DNA of 64,000 nt from Paenibacillus sp. Soil787 (GCF_001429545.1 NZ_LMSP01000006.1:39491-103490); one strand, 5' to 3'; shown: positions 35,632-44,543, counted from the first letter of the stretch. Notes: a model not told the origin generated them from the sequence alone. Numbers and translations are program-made.

Positions 35632-37968
35632 TTAAGAAGCTTCCAGCTCCCCCAGTCGCAGCAGCAGCATCGGTACAGCTACGAAGACGATCATCGTAGC
35701 CGCTGCCACAATGCCGGAGTCATTAAGCAGCAGCGCTGCGATGGCTCCGATCATGTTGGCCGAGAACCCGTACATCCAGTACGGGTATTTGTGCTGCCAC
35801 AAGCGAAGATGGCCGCGTGGACGGAGCACAAGAACAGCCATCACAATGAGGCTGGTGATGAGCACTTTGCTCCAAACGGATGCACGAAGCAAATGCACGT
35901 TCATCCGCAGCTTGCGCTCGATCAGCTGTCCGATCTGATCGAAGTGCCCGGCGTGCAGCGCGTGAAACGCACGCCCGACATGGCTCTCCCGCGCGAAGGC
36001 CGCCGCGGGAGAATCGGCGCTGTTGAGCAGCCACAGCGCCCCAAACCCCAGCGCGAGCAGCGCCGACAGCAGGGCTGCGCCCCTGCCTAGGCGCAGCTCG
36101 CGCCAGCCCTCGCCGGCGAAGCAATGCGCGCCGGCTACGCCGAAGGCGACCGCGGCGCTCAGTGCGCCGCCCGCGTTCGCGCCGAGTGACGGTGCCGCTA
36201 GGCAGGCCGTCACGAGCAAAAACGCCCCGCACACGAGCGGCGCCGCGGCAGGCGAAGCCCCATGACGGCGATGCATAGCCGCCGTCACGCCTAGAACTAG
36301 GGCGCCGATCAAGACGCCCATGTACTCATTCCCGATGCCGTAGTAGCGGGCGCCGATCATCGGATCATAACCCAGAATGGAATACTTCATGGCATGGGCC
36401 CCTGTACTGCCATCCAGCGTTATGATCAACGCGTTCCCAAGACCAAGCCAGATCATAGCTGTGGATAGGCGGCATTTTTCCATAACAACAGAAATAAGCA
36501 GCGTGCACATTATAAAAACGGCAATCAGCACACGCATCGTTCCTTCTACCCCTATTTTTGTTGTGAGAGGAACAACCAACCAGCCCGTCAACAGCATAAC
36601 TCCAGGAGCCGTAAGCAACGAGAAGAGCAGCGTGCGCACACTCCTGTGCCAAGGCAAAGCCTTTCCTTCGAGATATTCACGGTCTGCCAGTCTTTTTTTA
36701 ATCCACAGACCATACATCAAACTCAAGAGCAATATGAGCATTTCATAAGTAACAAAAGGATATAGAAGCAGCGGCCTACTGCGGTAAATCATCTGCATGC
36801 TGCTCTGTTCCCTGACCAGTCCAGCAAGAACATCACTTTTCCCCATATAGGATAAAGGAATGCCCATCAGCCCACTCGGCACCGGGATGTTGAACTCTTT
36901 TAGCAGCGAACTTGTGAAATCTTGCGCCGTGACCACACCCTGCCTGCGAGTAGATTCCGAAACCAGAATTGCCCCTCTGCTGTCGGTCGTGTAATGAAGG
37001 ATAGGAGATAAATAGGCTTTTGCTCTAGCCGCCTCATTATTCACCTCCGGAGAGAAGATCCACAAGCTTTCCTCCTCCGTCATCCCTGCCATCACTTGCC
37101 CAATCCACTCGTCCATCTCCTTCAAGATTTGTCCTTTCAACTGTGTGAAACGTTCCTCCGTGTAATGCTCTTGATCCGAGTATAGTCTATACAAATCACC
37201 TAATTCGATTAGTGCAATGCCGGGCAGCTTCCTTTTTTCCCACAAAGAACGCAATTGTGCATAATTGGTTGTAACACCATAGGGTCTATCCACAACCACA
37301 GTTACAACGTCATCTCCGAGGGCACCTTTGTCCACAAAACCATTAGAATCCATCAGCATGAACGGACTGTACCGCCGCAATTTCTTTTCTTCGATGCCTG
37401 ATCTCTTCCCTAAATCACTGCTTCCCAGCACAGAACGATAAACACCATACTCCTTCAACAGTTCCCCTAGGATGCCTGTTCCATACCCTTGTTTCTCATT
37501 AGCCCGCTGCAGCATCGTGATGTCAGGCACCAGCACAGAGTCAGGCTCAATCGGTTTATCTTCCCCATAGCGGCCTATGTAACGATTCATAAGTTCGGAA
37601 ATTTGAATGCCTTGCCTGGTTTCTTTTGCTGCAAAAGCCTGCACTTCTGCAACTCCTATGGAAGGTGCTCCTGTTCCCAACGAGACATACACATCTCTCA
37701 TCGTTCGGCTCGATGTGCGAATGTTCATAGCTCCAACTGCACTTAATTCCGTCAACCGCCGTAAATGGGGGAGCTCCACAAGTTGATCTGGTCTGAGCTC
37801 CATGAACGATAAACCCGGTATCGAAACCACCGTTACCTGTTTGGACTTTACGCCATTGTGGATGGATGTGCCGATACCAGCTTCTATTCCCTCCGCGCTT
37901 GTGGACAACTCCAACCATAAAGTCAAGATGCCCACAATAATGCCTGCTATTTTTAGTTTCAAATGCAT
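35632..37968 (-). CDS. large membrane protein with extracytoplasmic alkaline-phosphatase-like domain
   Basis: 778 residues. An N-terminal membrane segment (about 8-24) is followed by an outside region of about 380 residues with features of the alkaline-phosphatase fold (VTVVSIPGLSFMEL, then GAMNIRTSSRTMRDVYVSLG), in which the usual first metal ligand Asp is replaced. About 11 membrane helices fill the C-terminal half, with the conserved-looking motif GARYYGIGNEYMGVLIG near residue 550. Codons in 35960-36280 (helices 5-8) are much richer in GC than the rest. I do not recognise a named family. A role in cell-envelope polymer handling is only a guess. Confidence 0.6.
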   Translation of the reverse strand: MHLKLKIAGIIVGILTLWLELSTSAEGIEAGIGTSIHNGVKSKQVTVVSIPGLSFMELRPDQLVELPHLRRLTELSAVGAMNIRTSSRTMRDVYVSLGTGAPSIGVAEVQAFAAKETRQGIQISELMNRYIGRYGEDKPIEPDSVLVPDITMLQRANEKQGYGTGILGELLKEYGVYRSVLGSSDLGKRSGIEEKKLRRYSPFMLMDSNGFVDKGALGDDVVTVVVDRPYGVTTNYAQLRSLWEKRKLPGIALIELGDLYRLYSDQEHYTEERFTQLKGQILKEMDEWIGQVMAGMTEEESLWIFSPEVNNEAARAKAYLSPILHYTTDSRGAILVSESTRRQGVVTAQDFTSSLLKEFNIPVPSGLMGIPLSYMGKSDVLAGLVREQSSMQMIYRSRPLLLYPFVTYEMLILLLSLMYGLWIKKRLADREYLEGKALPWHRSVRTLLFSLLTAPGVMLLTGWLVVPLTTKIGVEGTMRVLIAVFIMCTLLISVVMEKCRLSTAMIWLGLGNALIITLDGSTGAHAMKYSILGYDPMIGARYYGIGNEYMGVLIGALVLGVTAAMHRRHGASPAAAPLVCGAFLLVTACLAAPSLGANAGGALSAAVAFGVAGAHCFAGEGWRELRLGRGAALLSALLALGFGALWLLNSADSPAAAFARESHVGRAFHALHAGHFDQIGQLIERKLRMNVHLLRASVWSKVLITSLIVMAVLVLRPRGHLRLWQHKYPYWMYGFSANMIGAIAALLLNDSGIVAAATMIVFVAVPMLLLRLGELEAS

Positions 37969-38069
37969 TCACCAACTGTTTTTGCTTTTAGCATTTTCAT
38001 CCAAGTGAAAAGCTATCCACTGCCGGATTGTTCCGATAATTTAAAGTAGAATGATTTTAGGCCCAATAC

Positions 38070-38164
38070 TTATCCACATCGTTATCCACAAAAAAAGAGA
38101 GGCAAAATTCGCCTCTCTCTGCGCTATTCCTTCGTTTTCCACAATCTTATCCACATTATCCACA
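38070..38164 (+). promoter_or_regulatory. cluster of DnaA boxes
   Basis: Four perfect TTATCCACA boxes at 38070-38078, 38082-38090, 38147-38155 and 38156-38164, plus TTTTCCACA at 38135-38143, all in the same orientation. The last two perfect boxes are directly adjacent. No dnaA, dnaN or AT-rich unwinding region is seen, so this resembles a DnaA-box cluster that titrates or regulates rather than oriC itself. Confidence 0.8.
38091..38119 (-). terminator. rho-independent terminator after leuA
   Basis: On the minus strand AGAGAGGC-GAATTTT-GCCTCTCT is followed by TTTTTTTG. It is embedded in the DnaA-box cluster about 210 bases past leuA. Confidence 0.8.
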
Positions 38165-38325
38165 AAAAAATGATAAAAAGTTATTCTTCTCCATCTTCTT
38201 TTAAAATCGTTGGTAACCGTGGGTTTGCTCTAGTTATACACATTGTACACAGGGCATGTGAATAACTTTGCACACAAGCTGTGTATATATCTAAGTTTTC
38301 TTACAATTTGAGACCGTCTGCTTGT

Positions 38326-39900
38326 TTATGACGCTGTTGTGGCTTCTGTTGGAGCCGCTATACTATTTTGCATACGAATGGCTTGGTTGCAGGCTGAGAT
38401 AAAAGCTTTCGCTACCGCCACAAGCACATCCTGGTCAATACCTGTGTTTTTATAAGTTTGGCCGCCCACTGAGATGGTGACTTCCGCTTCTCCAGTTGCC
38501 TTTTCACCTGTGGATAACGAGTGAAGCTCCAGATCGGAGAAATCTACAGCCATCGGAATCGCTTGTCTAAGGCACTGCACGATTGCCTCAATTGGGCCTT
38601 CACCTGTCCCCGAGTAAACATTTTCAACACCTGTTTGATTGTTCTTGACCGACACAGAGGCGACCCGATTGCGATCACTGCTAGAAACGACTTGCATATG
38701 CGTCAGTGTAAATGGCTCCATTTGCCCATTAACGGTAGATCCTACAAGCTCCATGAGTTGGTCGTCTGTCACCATTTTCTGGTCATCCGCTTTTTCCTTG
38801 AATCTGGTGTAAAGTGTATCCAGTTCTTCTCCCGTAAGCTCTATGCCAAATTGCCCTACGCGATGTTTCAGCGCATGACGACCCGAATGCTTGCCAAGGA
38901 TGATCATGGACCGTGGAATGCCCAGCTTTTCCGGATCCATAATTTCGTACGTATTGCGATTTTTCAGCAGCCCATCCTGATGGATACCCGCTTCGTGCTG
39001 GAAGGCATTGCGGCCGACAATCGGCTTATTGTAAGCAATGGGGAAGCCCATGATGCGGCTGACCATTTTGGATGTGTTGAAAATTTCACTGGATACGATC
39101 CCTGTTTCCACACCCATGATTTGCTTGCGCGTCTCAATCGCCATAACGAGTTCTTCGAGCGAACAGTTGCCAGCGCGTTCCCCTACACCGTTAACGGTTA
39201 CTTCCACATGAGTGACTCCTGCAGCAATAGCCGCAAGGCTGTTCGCGACAGCAAGACCCAGATCATTATGGCAATGCGCGCTGTACTCCACGGTGTCGCC
39301 GCCTCTTACACTTTGACGCACCCTGCGGAACATAGCCCCATATTCCTCTGGAAGCGCGTAGCCTACAGTGTCAGGGATGTTCAGTATAGTTGCTCCCTCT
39401 GCAATGACTGCCTCGAGAACTTCAAACAGGAATTCGTCCCCTGTTCGCGTTGCGTCCATCGGCGAGAATTCGATCCGATCCACGAATTGCTTCGTATAGG
39501 CAACCATGGAGCGAGCCATCTCTACCACCTGTTGACGGGATTTGCGAAGTTGAAAATCCAGATGGATATCCGATGAGGACAGGAACATGTGAATCCGTCT
39601 TGAAGCAGCATCCTGTGTGGCTTTTATCGCCGAGTCAATGTCCGCTTTAACAGCGCGGGCGAAGCCGCAAATCTCTATGTTCTGCAGTTCCCGTGAAATT
39701 TGCTGCACCGCCTGAAAATCGCCAGGACTTGAAATCGGGAAGCCCGGCTCGATCGTATCCACGCCCATTTTCGCAAGCTGCCTTGCGATACGGATCTTCT
39801 CTTCCGGATAAAGGGAGGCTCCTGGCGCCTGTTCGCCATCTCTAAGTGTCGTATCAAAAATGCGAATACGTCGATTGTTGTTAGTGTTGTTGATTTCCAT
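38326..39900 (-). CDS. leuA: 2-isopropylmalate synthase LeuA
   Basis: 524 residues. N-terminal catalytic barrel begins RIFDTTLRDGEQAPGASLYP; the metal/catalytic HCHND lies near residue 207 (AHCHNDLGLAVANS); GVGERAGNCSLEELVMAI and FQHEAGIHQDG follow. The C-terminal about 130 residues are the leucine-feedback dimer domain. It condenses acetyl-CoA with 2-ketoisovalerate, the first committed step to leucine. Two leucine-type T-boxes upstream settle LeuA over homocitrate or citramalate synthase. No other leu/ilv gene is adjacent. GGAGG precedes the ATG. Confidence 0.96.
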   Translation of the reverse strand: MEINNTNNNRRIRIFDTTLRDGEQAPGASLYPEEKIRIARQLAKMGVDTIEPGFPISSPGDFQAVQQISRELQNIEICGFARAVKADIDSAIKATQDAASRRIHMFLSSSDIHLDFQLRKSRQQVVEMARSMVAYTKQFVDRIEFSPMDATRTGDEFLFEVLEAVIAEGATILNIPDTVGYALPEEYGAMFRRVRQSVRGGDTVEYSAHCHNDLGLAVANSLAAIAAGVTHVEVTVNGVGERAGNCSLEELVMAIETRKQIMGVETGIVSSEIFNTSKMVSRIMGFPIAYNKPIVGRNAFQHEAGIHQDGLLKNRNTYEIMDPEKLGIPRSMIILGKHSGRHALKHRVGQFGIELTGEELDTLYTRFKEKADDQKMVTDDQLMELVGSTVNGQMEPFTLTHMQVVSSSDRNRVASVSVKNNQTGVENVYSGTGEGPIEAIVQCLRQAIPMAVDFSDLELHSLSTGEKATGEAEVTISVGGQTYKNTGIDQDVLVAVAKAFISACNQAIRMQNSIAAPTEATTAS

Positions 39901-40110
39901 GGTTATTCCTCCTCAAGGTTGGGCCAGACTTGCTGGCAATTATCTTTTATGGTTTGAATTAGTTTAAAGCTGAAAATAAAACGTGCTACGACTGATTTAT
40001 GCGTCTCCACGTTACTTTAGTGATGTTTTTCATCTTTACAGAAGCTCACATCGGTGGAAGCAGGTCAGCTGGCTGATTTCAGTCGATTGAGAAGCCACCT
40101 CAAAACAACA

Positions 40111-40385
40111 AAAAGACCCGTCATCTCACATAAGAGACGACGGGTCTTCACCCAGCGCGGTACCACTCTTGTTGGCTCCAAGTCACGGAGTCCACCTCAG
40201 ACATAGCGCAGCAAGAGCTGGCTATGTCACCCGATCACGGAGGTCATCCGTTCATCCCTAACAGCGTTTAACTGGCTGATCAAGATGACCGCTTCCAAGC
40301 GAGTTCGGGGCATTCACGGTCTGCGTCGCATCAACCCGCAGCTTTCTGTACCGTACAAGTGAGCCCTTACTACTCTTGTTCATCG
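40111..40385 (-). ncRNA. T-box leader 2 (leucine, CUC specifier)
   Basis: On the minus strand: stem I base AGTAAGGGC, specifier region CCCCGAACTCGC (CUC, 40301-40303), conserved T-box AGAGTGGTACCGCG (40156-40169), then a terminator GACCCGTCGTCTC/GAGATGACGGGTC with TTTTT (40111-40148). Uncharged tRNA-Leu would favour the antiterminator and leuA transcription. A short duplication of the stem I base (ACAAGAGTAGTAAGG) lies just upstream. Confidence 0.92.
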
Positions 40386-40529
40386 CGTTTTTGTGTATGA
40401 TTTCCTTACTACTCTTGTCCATCGCGTTTTGTGTATGTTTTCCTTACTTACTTCTCTTGCCCATCTGGTTTGTTATATTCGTATTCCTTCATCGCATTTG
40501 TTCATGTTCGCTTCAAGTTCCAGAACAAC

Positions 40530-40800
40530 CAAAAAAGCCTGCCATCTCTATAAAAGAGACGACAGGCTTGAACCTTCCGCGGTACCACTCTAATTGATCC
40601 GAGCTGTTACACTCGAAACCACTCATGTACCTGATCACGGGGGTCAACCGTCAAGACCTACTTGGGTGCTGGATCCTTGGCATCCTTATCAGCCTTACCG
40701 CTCCCGGGCGAGTTCAGGTACCGTTTCGTCTGTGCTTTCACCAAGCGCACAGCTCTCTGAGCGAAACTGCTGTTCCTTACTAATCCCGTTCGTTGCGTTT
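40530..40800 (-). ncRNA. T-box leader 1 (leucine, CUC specifier)
   Basis: On the minus strand: AGTAAGGAACAGCAG, CAGAGAGCTGTG, specifier region CCTGAACTCGCC (CUC, 40710-40712), T-box AGAGTGGTACCGCG (40578-40591), terminator AGCCTGTCGTCTCTTTTATA and its complement with TTTTTT. It is promoter-proximal; T-box leader 2 and leuA follow. Confidence 0.92.
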
Positions 40801-40816
40801 GAAAGTATTGATTGTG

Positions 40817-40845
40817 ATTATAATATGCAGTTTTAACAAAGTCAA
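40817..40845 (-). promoter_or_regulatory. sigma-A promoter of the T-box-leuA transcript
   Basis: On the minus strand: TTGACT (40840-40845), 17 bases, TATAAT (40817-40822). It starts transcription directly in front of T-box leader 1. Confidence 0.88.
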
Positions 40846-40876
40846 TACAGTTGTCAGAAAATTTATTTTATTGCCC

Positions 40877-42070
40877 TTACCACTCTTCCAGCTTGAGTTG
40901 AGGTTCTGCCTTCAGTTCCATGGAGTCGAATTCCTGCTTGTCCCACTTGAGAAAAGCGGCTGCACCTATCATCGCAGCGTTGTCTGTGCAGAGGCCGAGC
41001 GGCGGCACGAGCAGCGGCACATTCAGCTGCTCGCAGCGCTCGGCGAGCTTGCTGCGCAGGCCTTTGTTCGCGGCAACGCCGCCCGCGAGCAGCAGCTGTT
41101 TCGCGCCGTATTCACGTACGGCGCGGTCAGCCTTCTCCACAAGCACGTCGATGACGGAGGCTTGGAAGCCCTTGGCAATCTGCGCGACTTGAACGGCCTC
41201 GCCGCGCATCTTGCTCTGGTTGACGACGTTCAGCACAGCGGATTTCAATCCGCTGAAGCTGAAGTCGTAAGAGTCTGCCTCGAGCCACGAGCGAGGCATC
41301 TTGATCTCGGACTCGGCTTCCTGCGCAAGCCGATCCACATGCGGTCCGCCCGGGTAAGGCAGGCCCATCGCCCGCGCGATTTTGTCGTAGGCCTCGCCAG
41401 CCGCATCGTCGCGTGTTCGCCCGATGATACGGAACTGGCCCGGCTCCTCCATCAGAATCAACTCGGTGTGTCCGCCGGACACAACGAGCGAGATCAACGG
41501 ATACTCGAGCTCATGCACAAGCTGATTCGCATAAATATGTCCCGCAATATGGTGAACACCAATCAGCGGCAGATCCAAGGCACAGGCTAGCGCTTTGCCC
41601 GCTACGACGCCAACTAACAGGGCCCCGATTAATCCAGGTCCCTCGGTTACGGCAATCGCGGACAGCTCCTGCAGCGATACGCCCGCTTTCTCTACGGCTT
41701 CCTCCAGCATCCATGTGATCGACTCCACATGCTTGCGGGAAGCCACCTCCGGCACCACACCGCCATAGCGTTGGTGGGTTTCGATCTGACTGGAAATCAC
41801 ATTGGAACGAATGATTTTACCATTTTCGACAATGGCTACGGAGGTTTCATCACAGCTCGTTTCGATGGCCAAAATATAAACCGGCTTCGTGACGGTAGCC
41901 TCCTTTTGCTGTTGGCCTGTTTTACTTTTTAGCACATCCTTATCTATCTGTTGCCTCGTTCCACTCATTTGCTCTTGACCTGTTTCACTCATCATTTGCT
42001 CTTGACCCGTTTCACTCATTTGCTGTTGTCCCGCTTCTCTCTCTAACTCTTGTCCTACTTCTCTAGTCAA
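40877..42070 (-). CDS. tsaD: tRNA N6-threonylcarbamoyltransferase TsaD with Gln-rich N-terminal extension
   Basis: About 397 residues. The catalytic core starts at VYILAIETSCDETSVAI and contains the metal-binding GVHHIAGHIYANQL and VSGGHTELILM; it transfers threonylcarbamoyl to A37 of ANN-decoding tRNAs with TsaB and TsaE. Ahead of the core lie about 60 residues built from near-repeats (MSETGQEQ, REAGQQQ) not found in ordinary TsaD. A TTG at 42070 has AGGTGA at good distance; GTG at 42079 is the alternative. No start codon with a ribosome site exists close to the core, so the extension appears to be translated. It follows rimI. Confidence 0.94.
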   Translation of the reverse strand: MTREVGQELEREAGQQQMSETGQEQMMSETGQEQMSGTRQQIDKDVLKSKTGQQQKEATVTKPVYILAIETSCDETSVAIVENGKIIRSNVISSQIETHQRYGGVVPEVASRKHVESITWMLEEAVEKAGVSLQELSAIAVTEGPGLIGALLVGVVAGKALACALDLPLIGVHHIAGHIYANQLVHELEYPLISLVVSGGHTELILMEEPGQFRIIGRTRDDAAGEAYDKIARAMGLPYPGGPHVDRLAQEAESEIKMPRSWLEADSYDFSFSGLKSAVLNVVNQSKMRGEAVQVAQIAKGFQASVIDVLVEKADRAVREYGAKQLLLAGGVAANKGLRSKLAERCEQLNVPLLVPPLGLCTDNAAMIGAAAFLKWDKQEFDSMELKAEPQLKLEEW

Positions 42071-42092
42071 ATTCGTCACCTATCCGAAAGCC

Positions 42093-42599
42093 TCAATCCC
42101 CGAGACTATCCTTTCTTCTCTTAGGCAAGTCTGCCCACATAATGACAGCATCCTCGCGATTATCCGTGTAATACCCTCTACGTACGCCAACAGAGCGGAA
42201 TCCGACTTTTTCATACAAATTTTGCGCAACGTAGTTCGAAGCTCGAACCTCAAGTGTCATTCGAATAGCCCCTAGGAAAGCAGCTGTTTTCATCAGCTCC
42301 CGAAGCAAACGTTCCCCTAATTTACGTCCTCTATACGTATCCCGAACTGCCACATTCGTGACATGCGCCTCTTCCATGATGAGCCACATGCCGCCATACC
42401 CGGCGACCTCACCTTCGATATCCATAATCATATAATGAGCAAATTGATTGTTCGTTAATTCATTCTCGAATGCACCTTTTGTCCAAGGTGTCGTGAACGC
42501 TTCTTGCTCGATTTCACAAATAAAAGGGATGTCTTCCATTCGCATGGAACGGAACACCAACGAATTTTCGGTTGTTTGCGGTTGCCGCTGCTCCATCAT
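42093..42599 (-). CDS. rimI: ribosomal-protein N-acetyltransferase RimI
   Basis: 168 residues, a GNAT acetyltransferase. Motif A is VAVRDTYRGRKLGERLLREL (the Q/RxxGxG/A CoA loop), followed by TLEVRASNYVAQNLYEKVGF. It acetylates the N-terminus of ribosomal protein S18 and perhaps others. The ATG at 42599 overlaps the tsaB stop (TGATG) and is seven bases after GGGGG. It sits inside the t6A operon between tsaB and tsaD, as in Bacillus. Confidence 0.95.
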   Translation of the reverse strand: MMEQRQPQTTENSLVFRSMRMEDIPFICEIEQEAFTTPWTKGAFENELTNNQFAHYMIMDIEGEVAGYGGMWLIMEEAHVTNVAVRDTYRGRKLGERLLRELMKTAAFLGAIRMTLEVRASNYVAQNLYEKVGFRSVGVRRGYYTDNREDAVIMWADLPKRRKDSLGD

Positions 42600-43423
42600 C
42601 AATGATCCCCCTTCTTCGTCTTAATTCCGGCCAGTAAATTGGCTTCAGCTTCCGGTAATCTGGTGTAATTAGGGACAAATGTATGCACATCTGCTTTCTC
42701 CCCTTTAGCCAGCCTCGGATAGGCTAGTCTCCCGATATATTCCGCTTCTATCCCATAGGAAAGGACACGAACGACTCCGTCCCAATCTCCGGCGAATTGT
42801 GCCAGTTCATCTTTAAACCCCTCGGTTTCACCTACAAACAGAATTGCTTGAGGCCTATGTTCTTGCGCAGATGAAGCTGCTAGCTTAATAATTTGCTCCG
42901 TCCAAGATCCAATAACACGAATGCCATCAGGCAGAACTTCTTGCCAATTCGCCCCGAGCTCACCATTAGCTAATATCGGAGTAGCCCCTTCATAGGCGTA
43001 GACTGCCGTGAAAGCCTGCTTACGTCTACCATCCATGAGCGGCACCACCCAAGTCGGCCCATTTCCGGTCGCGCTCTGCTCCTTCATAGCGCCACCAAGC
43101 GCCATGGCTTCTAAGCTGGACACACCAATAAGGTCCAGACCTAACGACCATGCGAACGTTTTGGCAACAGACACGGCAATACGAACCCCTGTATAGGAAC
43201 CGGGGCCTTGGCCCACAGCGACCGATTGAAGGTCCTTGGGTTTGAGATGTAAACTCGCAAGCAAATCTTGAATATGGGGAAGAAGCCCGATCGAGTGATT
43301 CCGTTCAGCGTAGGAGCTGACCTCGCCAAGCATGTTTCCATTTTCCAAAATAGCAACTGTCATTGCAGATGTTGAGGTATCGATGGCTAAGCATCGTCCT
43401 AAATTCATTATCCGTTCTGTCAT
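42599..43423 (-). CDS. tsaB: t6A-synthesis protein TsaB
   Basis: 274 residues from the ATG at 43423, which overlaps the tsaE stop by four bases (ATGA). It begins LGRCLAIDTSTSAMTVAI and carries VAVGQGPGSYTGVRI, the signature of the inactive ASKHA partner of TsaD. It scaffolds the TsaD-TsaE complex. Translational coupling with tsaE and rimI is tight. Confidence 0.95.
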   Translation of the reverse strand: MTERIMNLGRCLAIDTSTSAMTVAILENGNMLGEVSSYAERNHSIGLLPHIQDLLASLHLKPKDLQSVAVGQGPGSYTGVRIAVSVAKTFAWSLGLDLIGVSSLEAMALGGAMKEQSATGNGPTWVVPLMDGRRKQAFTAVYAYEGATPILANGELGANWQEVLPDGIRVIGSWTEQIIKLAASSAQEHRPQAILFVGETEGFKDELAQFAGDWDGVVRVLSYGIEAEYIGRLAYPRLAKGEKADVHTFVPNYTRLPEAEANLLAGIKTKKGDH

Positions 43424-43971
43424 TGTAAATGTCCGTTCTCCTTCATTTGTACACACCAGCTCTGATACGGGTCTCCGTGCGGAGTCAGGTGAAATACTCT
43501 GGTTTGATCATCCTGATGGGCAATCGTGATGGCTAGCCGCTCTGGCGGCAGAAGGTCTTCAATTAAACTTGACCATTCGATCAGCGTAACGCCCGCTCCA
43601 TAAAAATAATCTTCAAGCCCTAGTTCATCAGCTTCCTCTTGCGAAATGCGGTACATATCCATATGGTAGAAAGGAAGCTCAGCTCCCTCGTATTCTTTGA
43701 TAATGGTAAATGTAGGCGAATTAACGATTTCTGTAATTCCCATCGCTCTGGCAAAGCCTTGCGAAAACCTCGTTTTTCCCGCACCCAGATCGCCATCTAG
43801 TGTAAAGACAGTGCCGGGCTGCAAATAGGCGGCCAGCAATCTTCCCAATTTATCGGTATCTTCCTCATGCCGGGAGTTGTACGTAAATATGGATTGAGGC
43901 AAGTAGATCTCATCCCTTTCTTTCCGTTTGCGCGTGCTGCTCCTATTATAGTCCTCGCTAGCAGGCAACAT
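43420..43971 (-). CDS. tsaE: t6A-synthesis ATPase TsaE
   Basis: About 183 residues. Walker A is LDGDLGAGKTRFSQGFA near residue 60; NSPTFTIIKEYEG and HMDMYRI follow, and LIEWSSLIEDLLPPERL is the usual C-terminal motif. It hydrolyses ATP to reset the TsaBD complex. The first 25 residues (Arg/Lys-rich) are longer than usual; a TTG further in (LPQSIF) with AAAGGGATG upstream could be the true start. It is the first gene of the operon. Confidence 0.93.
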   Translation of the reverse strand: MLPASEDYNRSSTRKRKERDEIYLPQSIFTYNSRHEEDTDKLGRLLAAYLQPGTVFTLDGDLGAGKTRFSQGFARAMGITEIVNSPTFTIIKEYEGAELPFYHMDMYRISQEEADELGLEDYFYGAGVTLIEWSSLIEDLLPPERLAITIAHQDDQTRVFHLTPHGDPYQSWCVQMKENGHLQ

Positions 43972-43980
43972 CAACTCTCT

Positions 43981-44062
43981 AATCTAAATAATCGACTTCG
44001 TCGTCCTTTAGGGACGAGCGCGTTTATCAAGATTGATGCGGAGCAAGAGTATAAAACCTAAT
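43981..44062. repeat. stem-loop repeat family, copy B (decayed)
   Basis: ATCTAAATAATCGACTTCG then GTCGTCCTTTAGGGACGAG and GCGTTTATCAAGATTGATG; the tail AGTATAAAACC has lost the second palindrome arm. It lies in the 622-base space upstream of tsaE, head to tail with copy C. Confidence 0.75.
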
Positions 44063-44070
44063 TTTACTTA

Positions 44071-44170
44071 ATCTACCAAGGATAAACGACTCCGTCGACC
44101 TCAGGGACGAGCGCGTTTGTCAAGGTAGATGCGAAGCAAAAGTATAAAGCTTATACTTCTTTATCTACTG
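44071..44170. repeat. stem-loop repeat family, copy C
   Basis: ATCTACCAAGGATAAACGAC pairs with GCGTTTGTCAAGGTAGAT; the inner GTCGACC/GGGACGAG loop and the AAGTATAA/TTATACTT palindrome are intact. The end TTATCTACTG is followed at once by a terminator-like hairpin AAAAG-CTGCA-TAAG-TGCAG-CTTTT. Confidence 0.85.
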
Positions 44171-44226
44171 AAAAAGCCTGCATAAGTGCAGTCTTTTCAA
44201 TCGAGTCCAACGATTAGGGAGGAATT

Positions 44227-44309
44227 CCTGCAAATATACAGTATTATTGCAGCATTTCTGCTTGTATTTACCGAGCTAAATAAGAGGTAGAAAGGATGTA
44301 TAAATGCAG
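44227..44309. repeat. intergenic repeat with TGCA inverted arms (copy 2)
   Basis: CCTGCAAATATACAG and GATGTATAAATGCAG bound a core related to those at 23384-23460 and 53426-53504 (read in reverse, TTTAGCTCGGTAAATAC and TGCTGCAA). More diverged than the others. Confidence 0.45.
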
Positions 44310-44444
44310 CCATTCTACAAGAGCTGATTTGCGCTTCGTTGAAGTTCGTGTCGCACGACGTTTTTGCCTGCTGCCCCTTTGACAGCGGAAAACCAACCCT
44401 TCGTACAGAGCGACTGGCAAAAGTATAAAAGTTATACTTTTTTT

Positions 44445-44543
44445 ATCTAAGGATAAACGACTCCGTCGTCCTTCAGGGACGAGCGCGTTTGTCAAGGTAG
44501 ATGCGAAGCAAATGTATAAAACTTATACTTTCTTATCTATTGA
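44445..44543. repeat. stem-loop repeat family, copy D with partial tail in front
   Basis: TATCTAAGGATAAACGACTC to TTATCTATTG, as copy C. Directly before it (44417-44444) stands AAAAGTATAAAAGTTATACTTT, the tail of another copy that has lost its head. The end abuts the terminator of the sspH operon. Confidence 0.85.

Noticed and set aside
38070..38164. Chromosomal replication origin
   Set aside because: No dnaA, dnaN, rpmH or gyrase genes and no AT-rich unwinding element next to the boxes.
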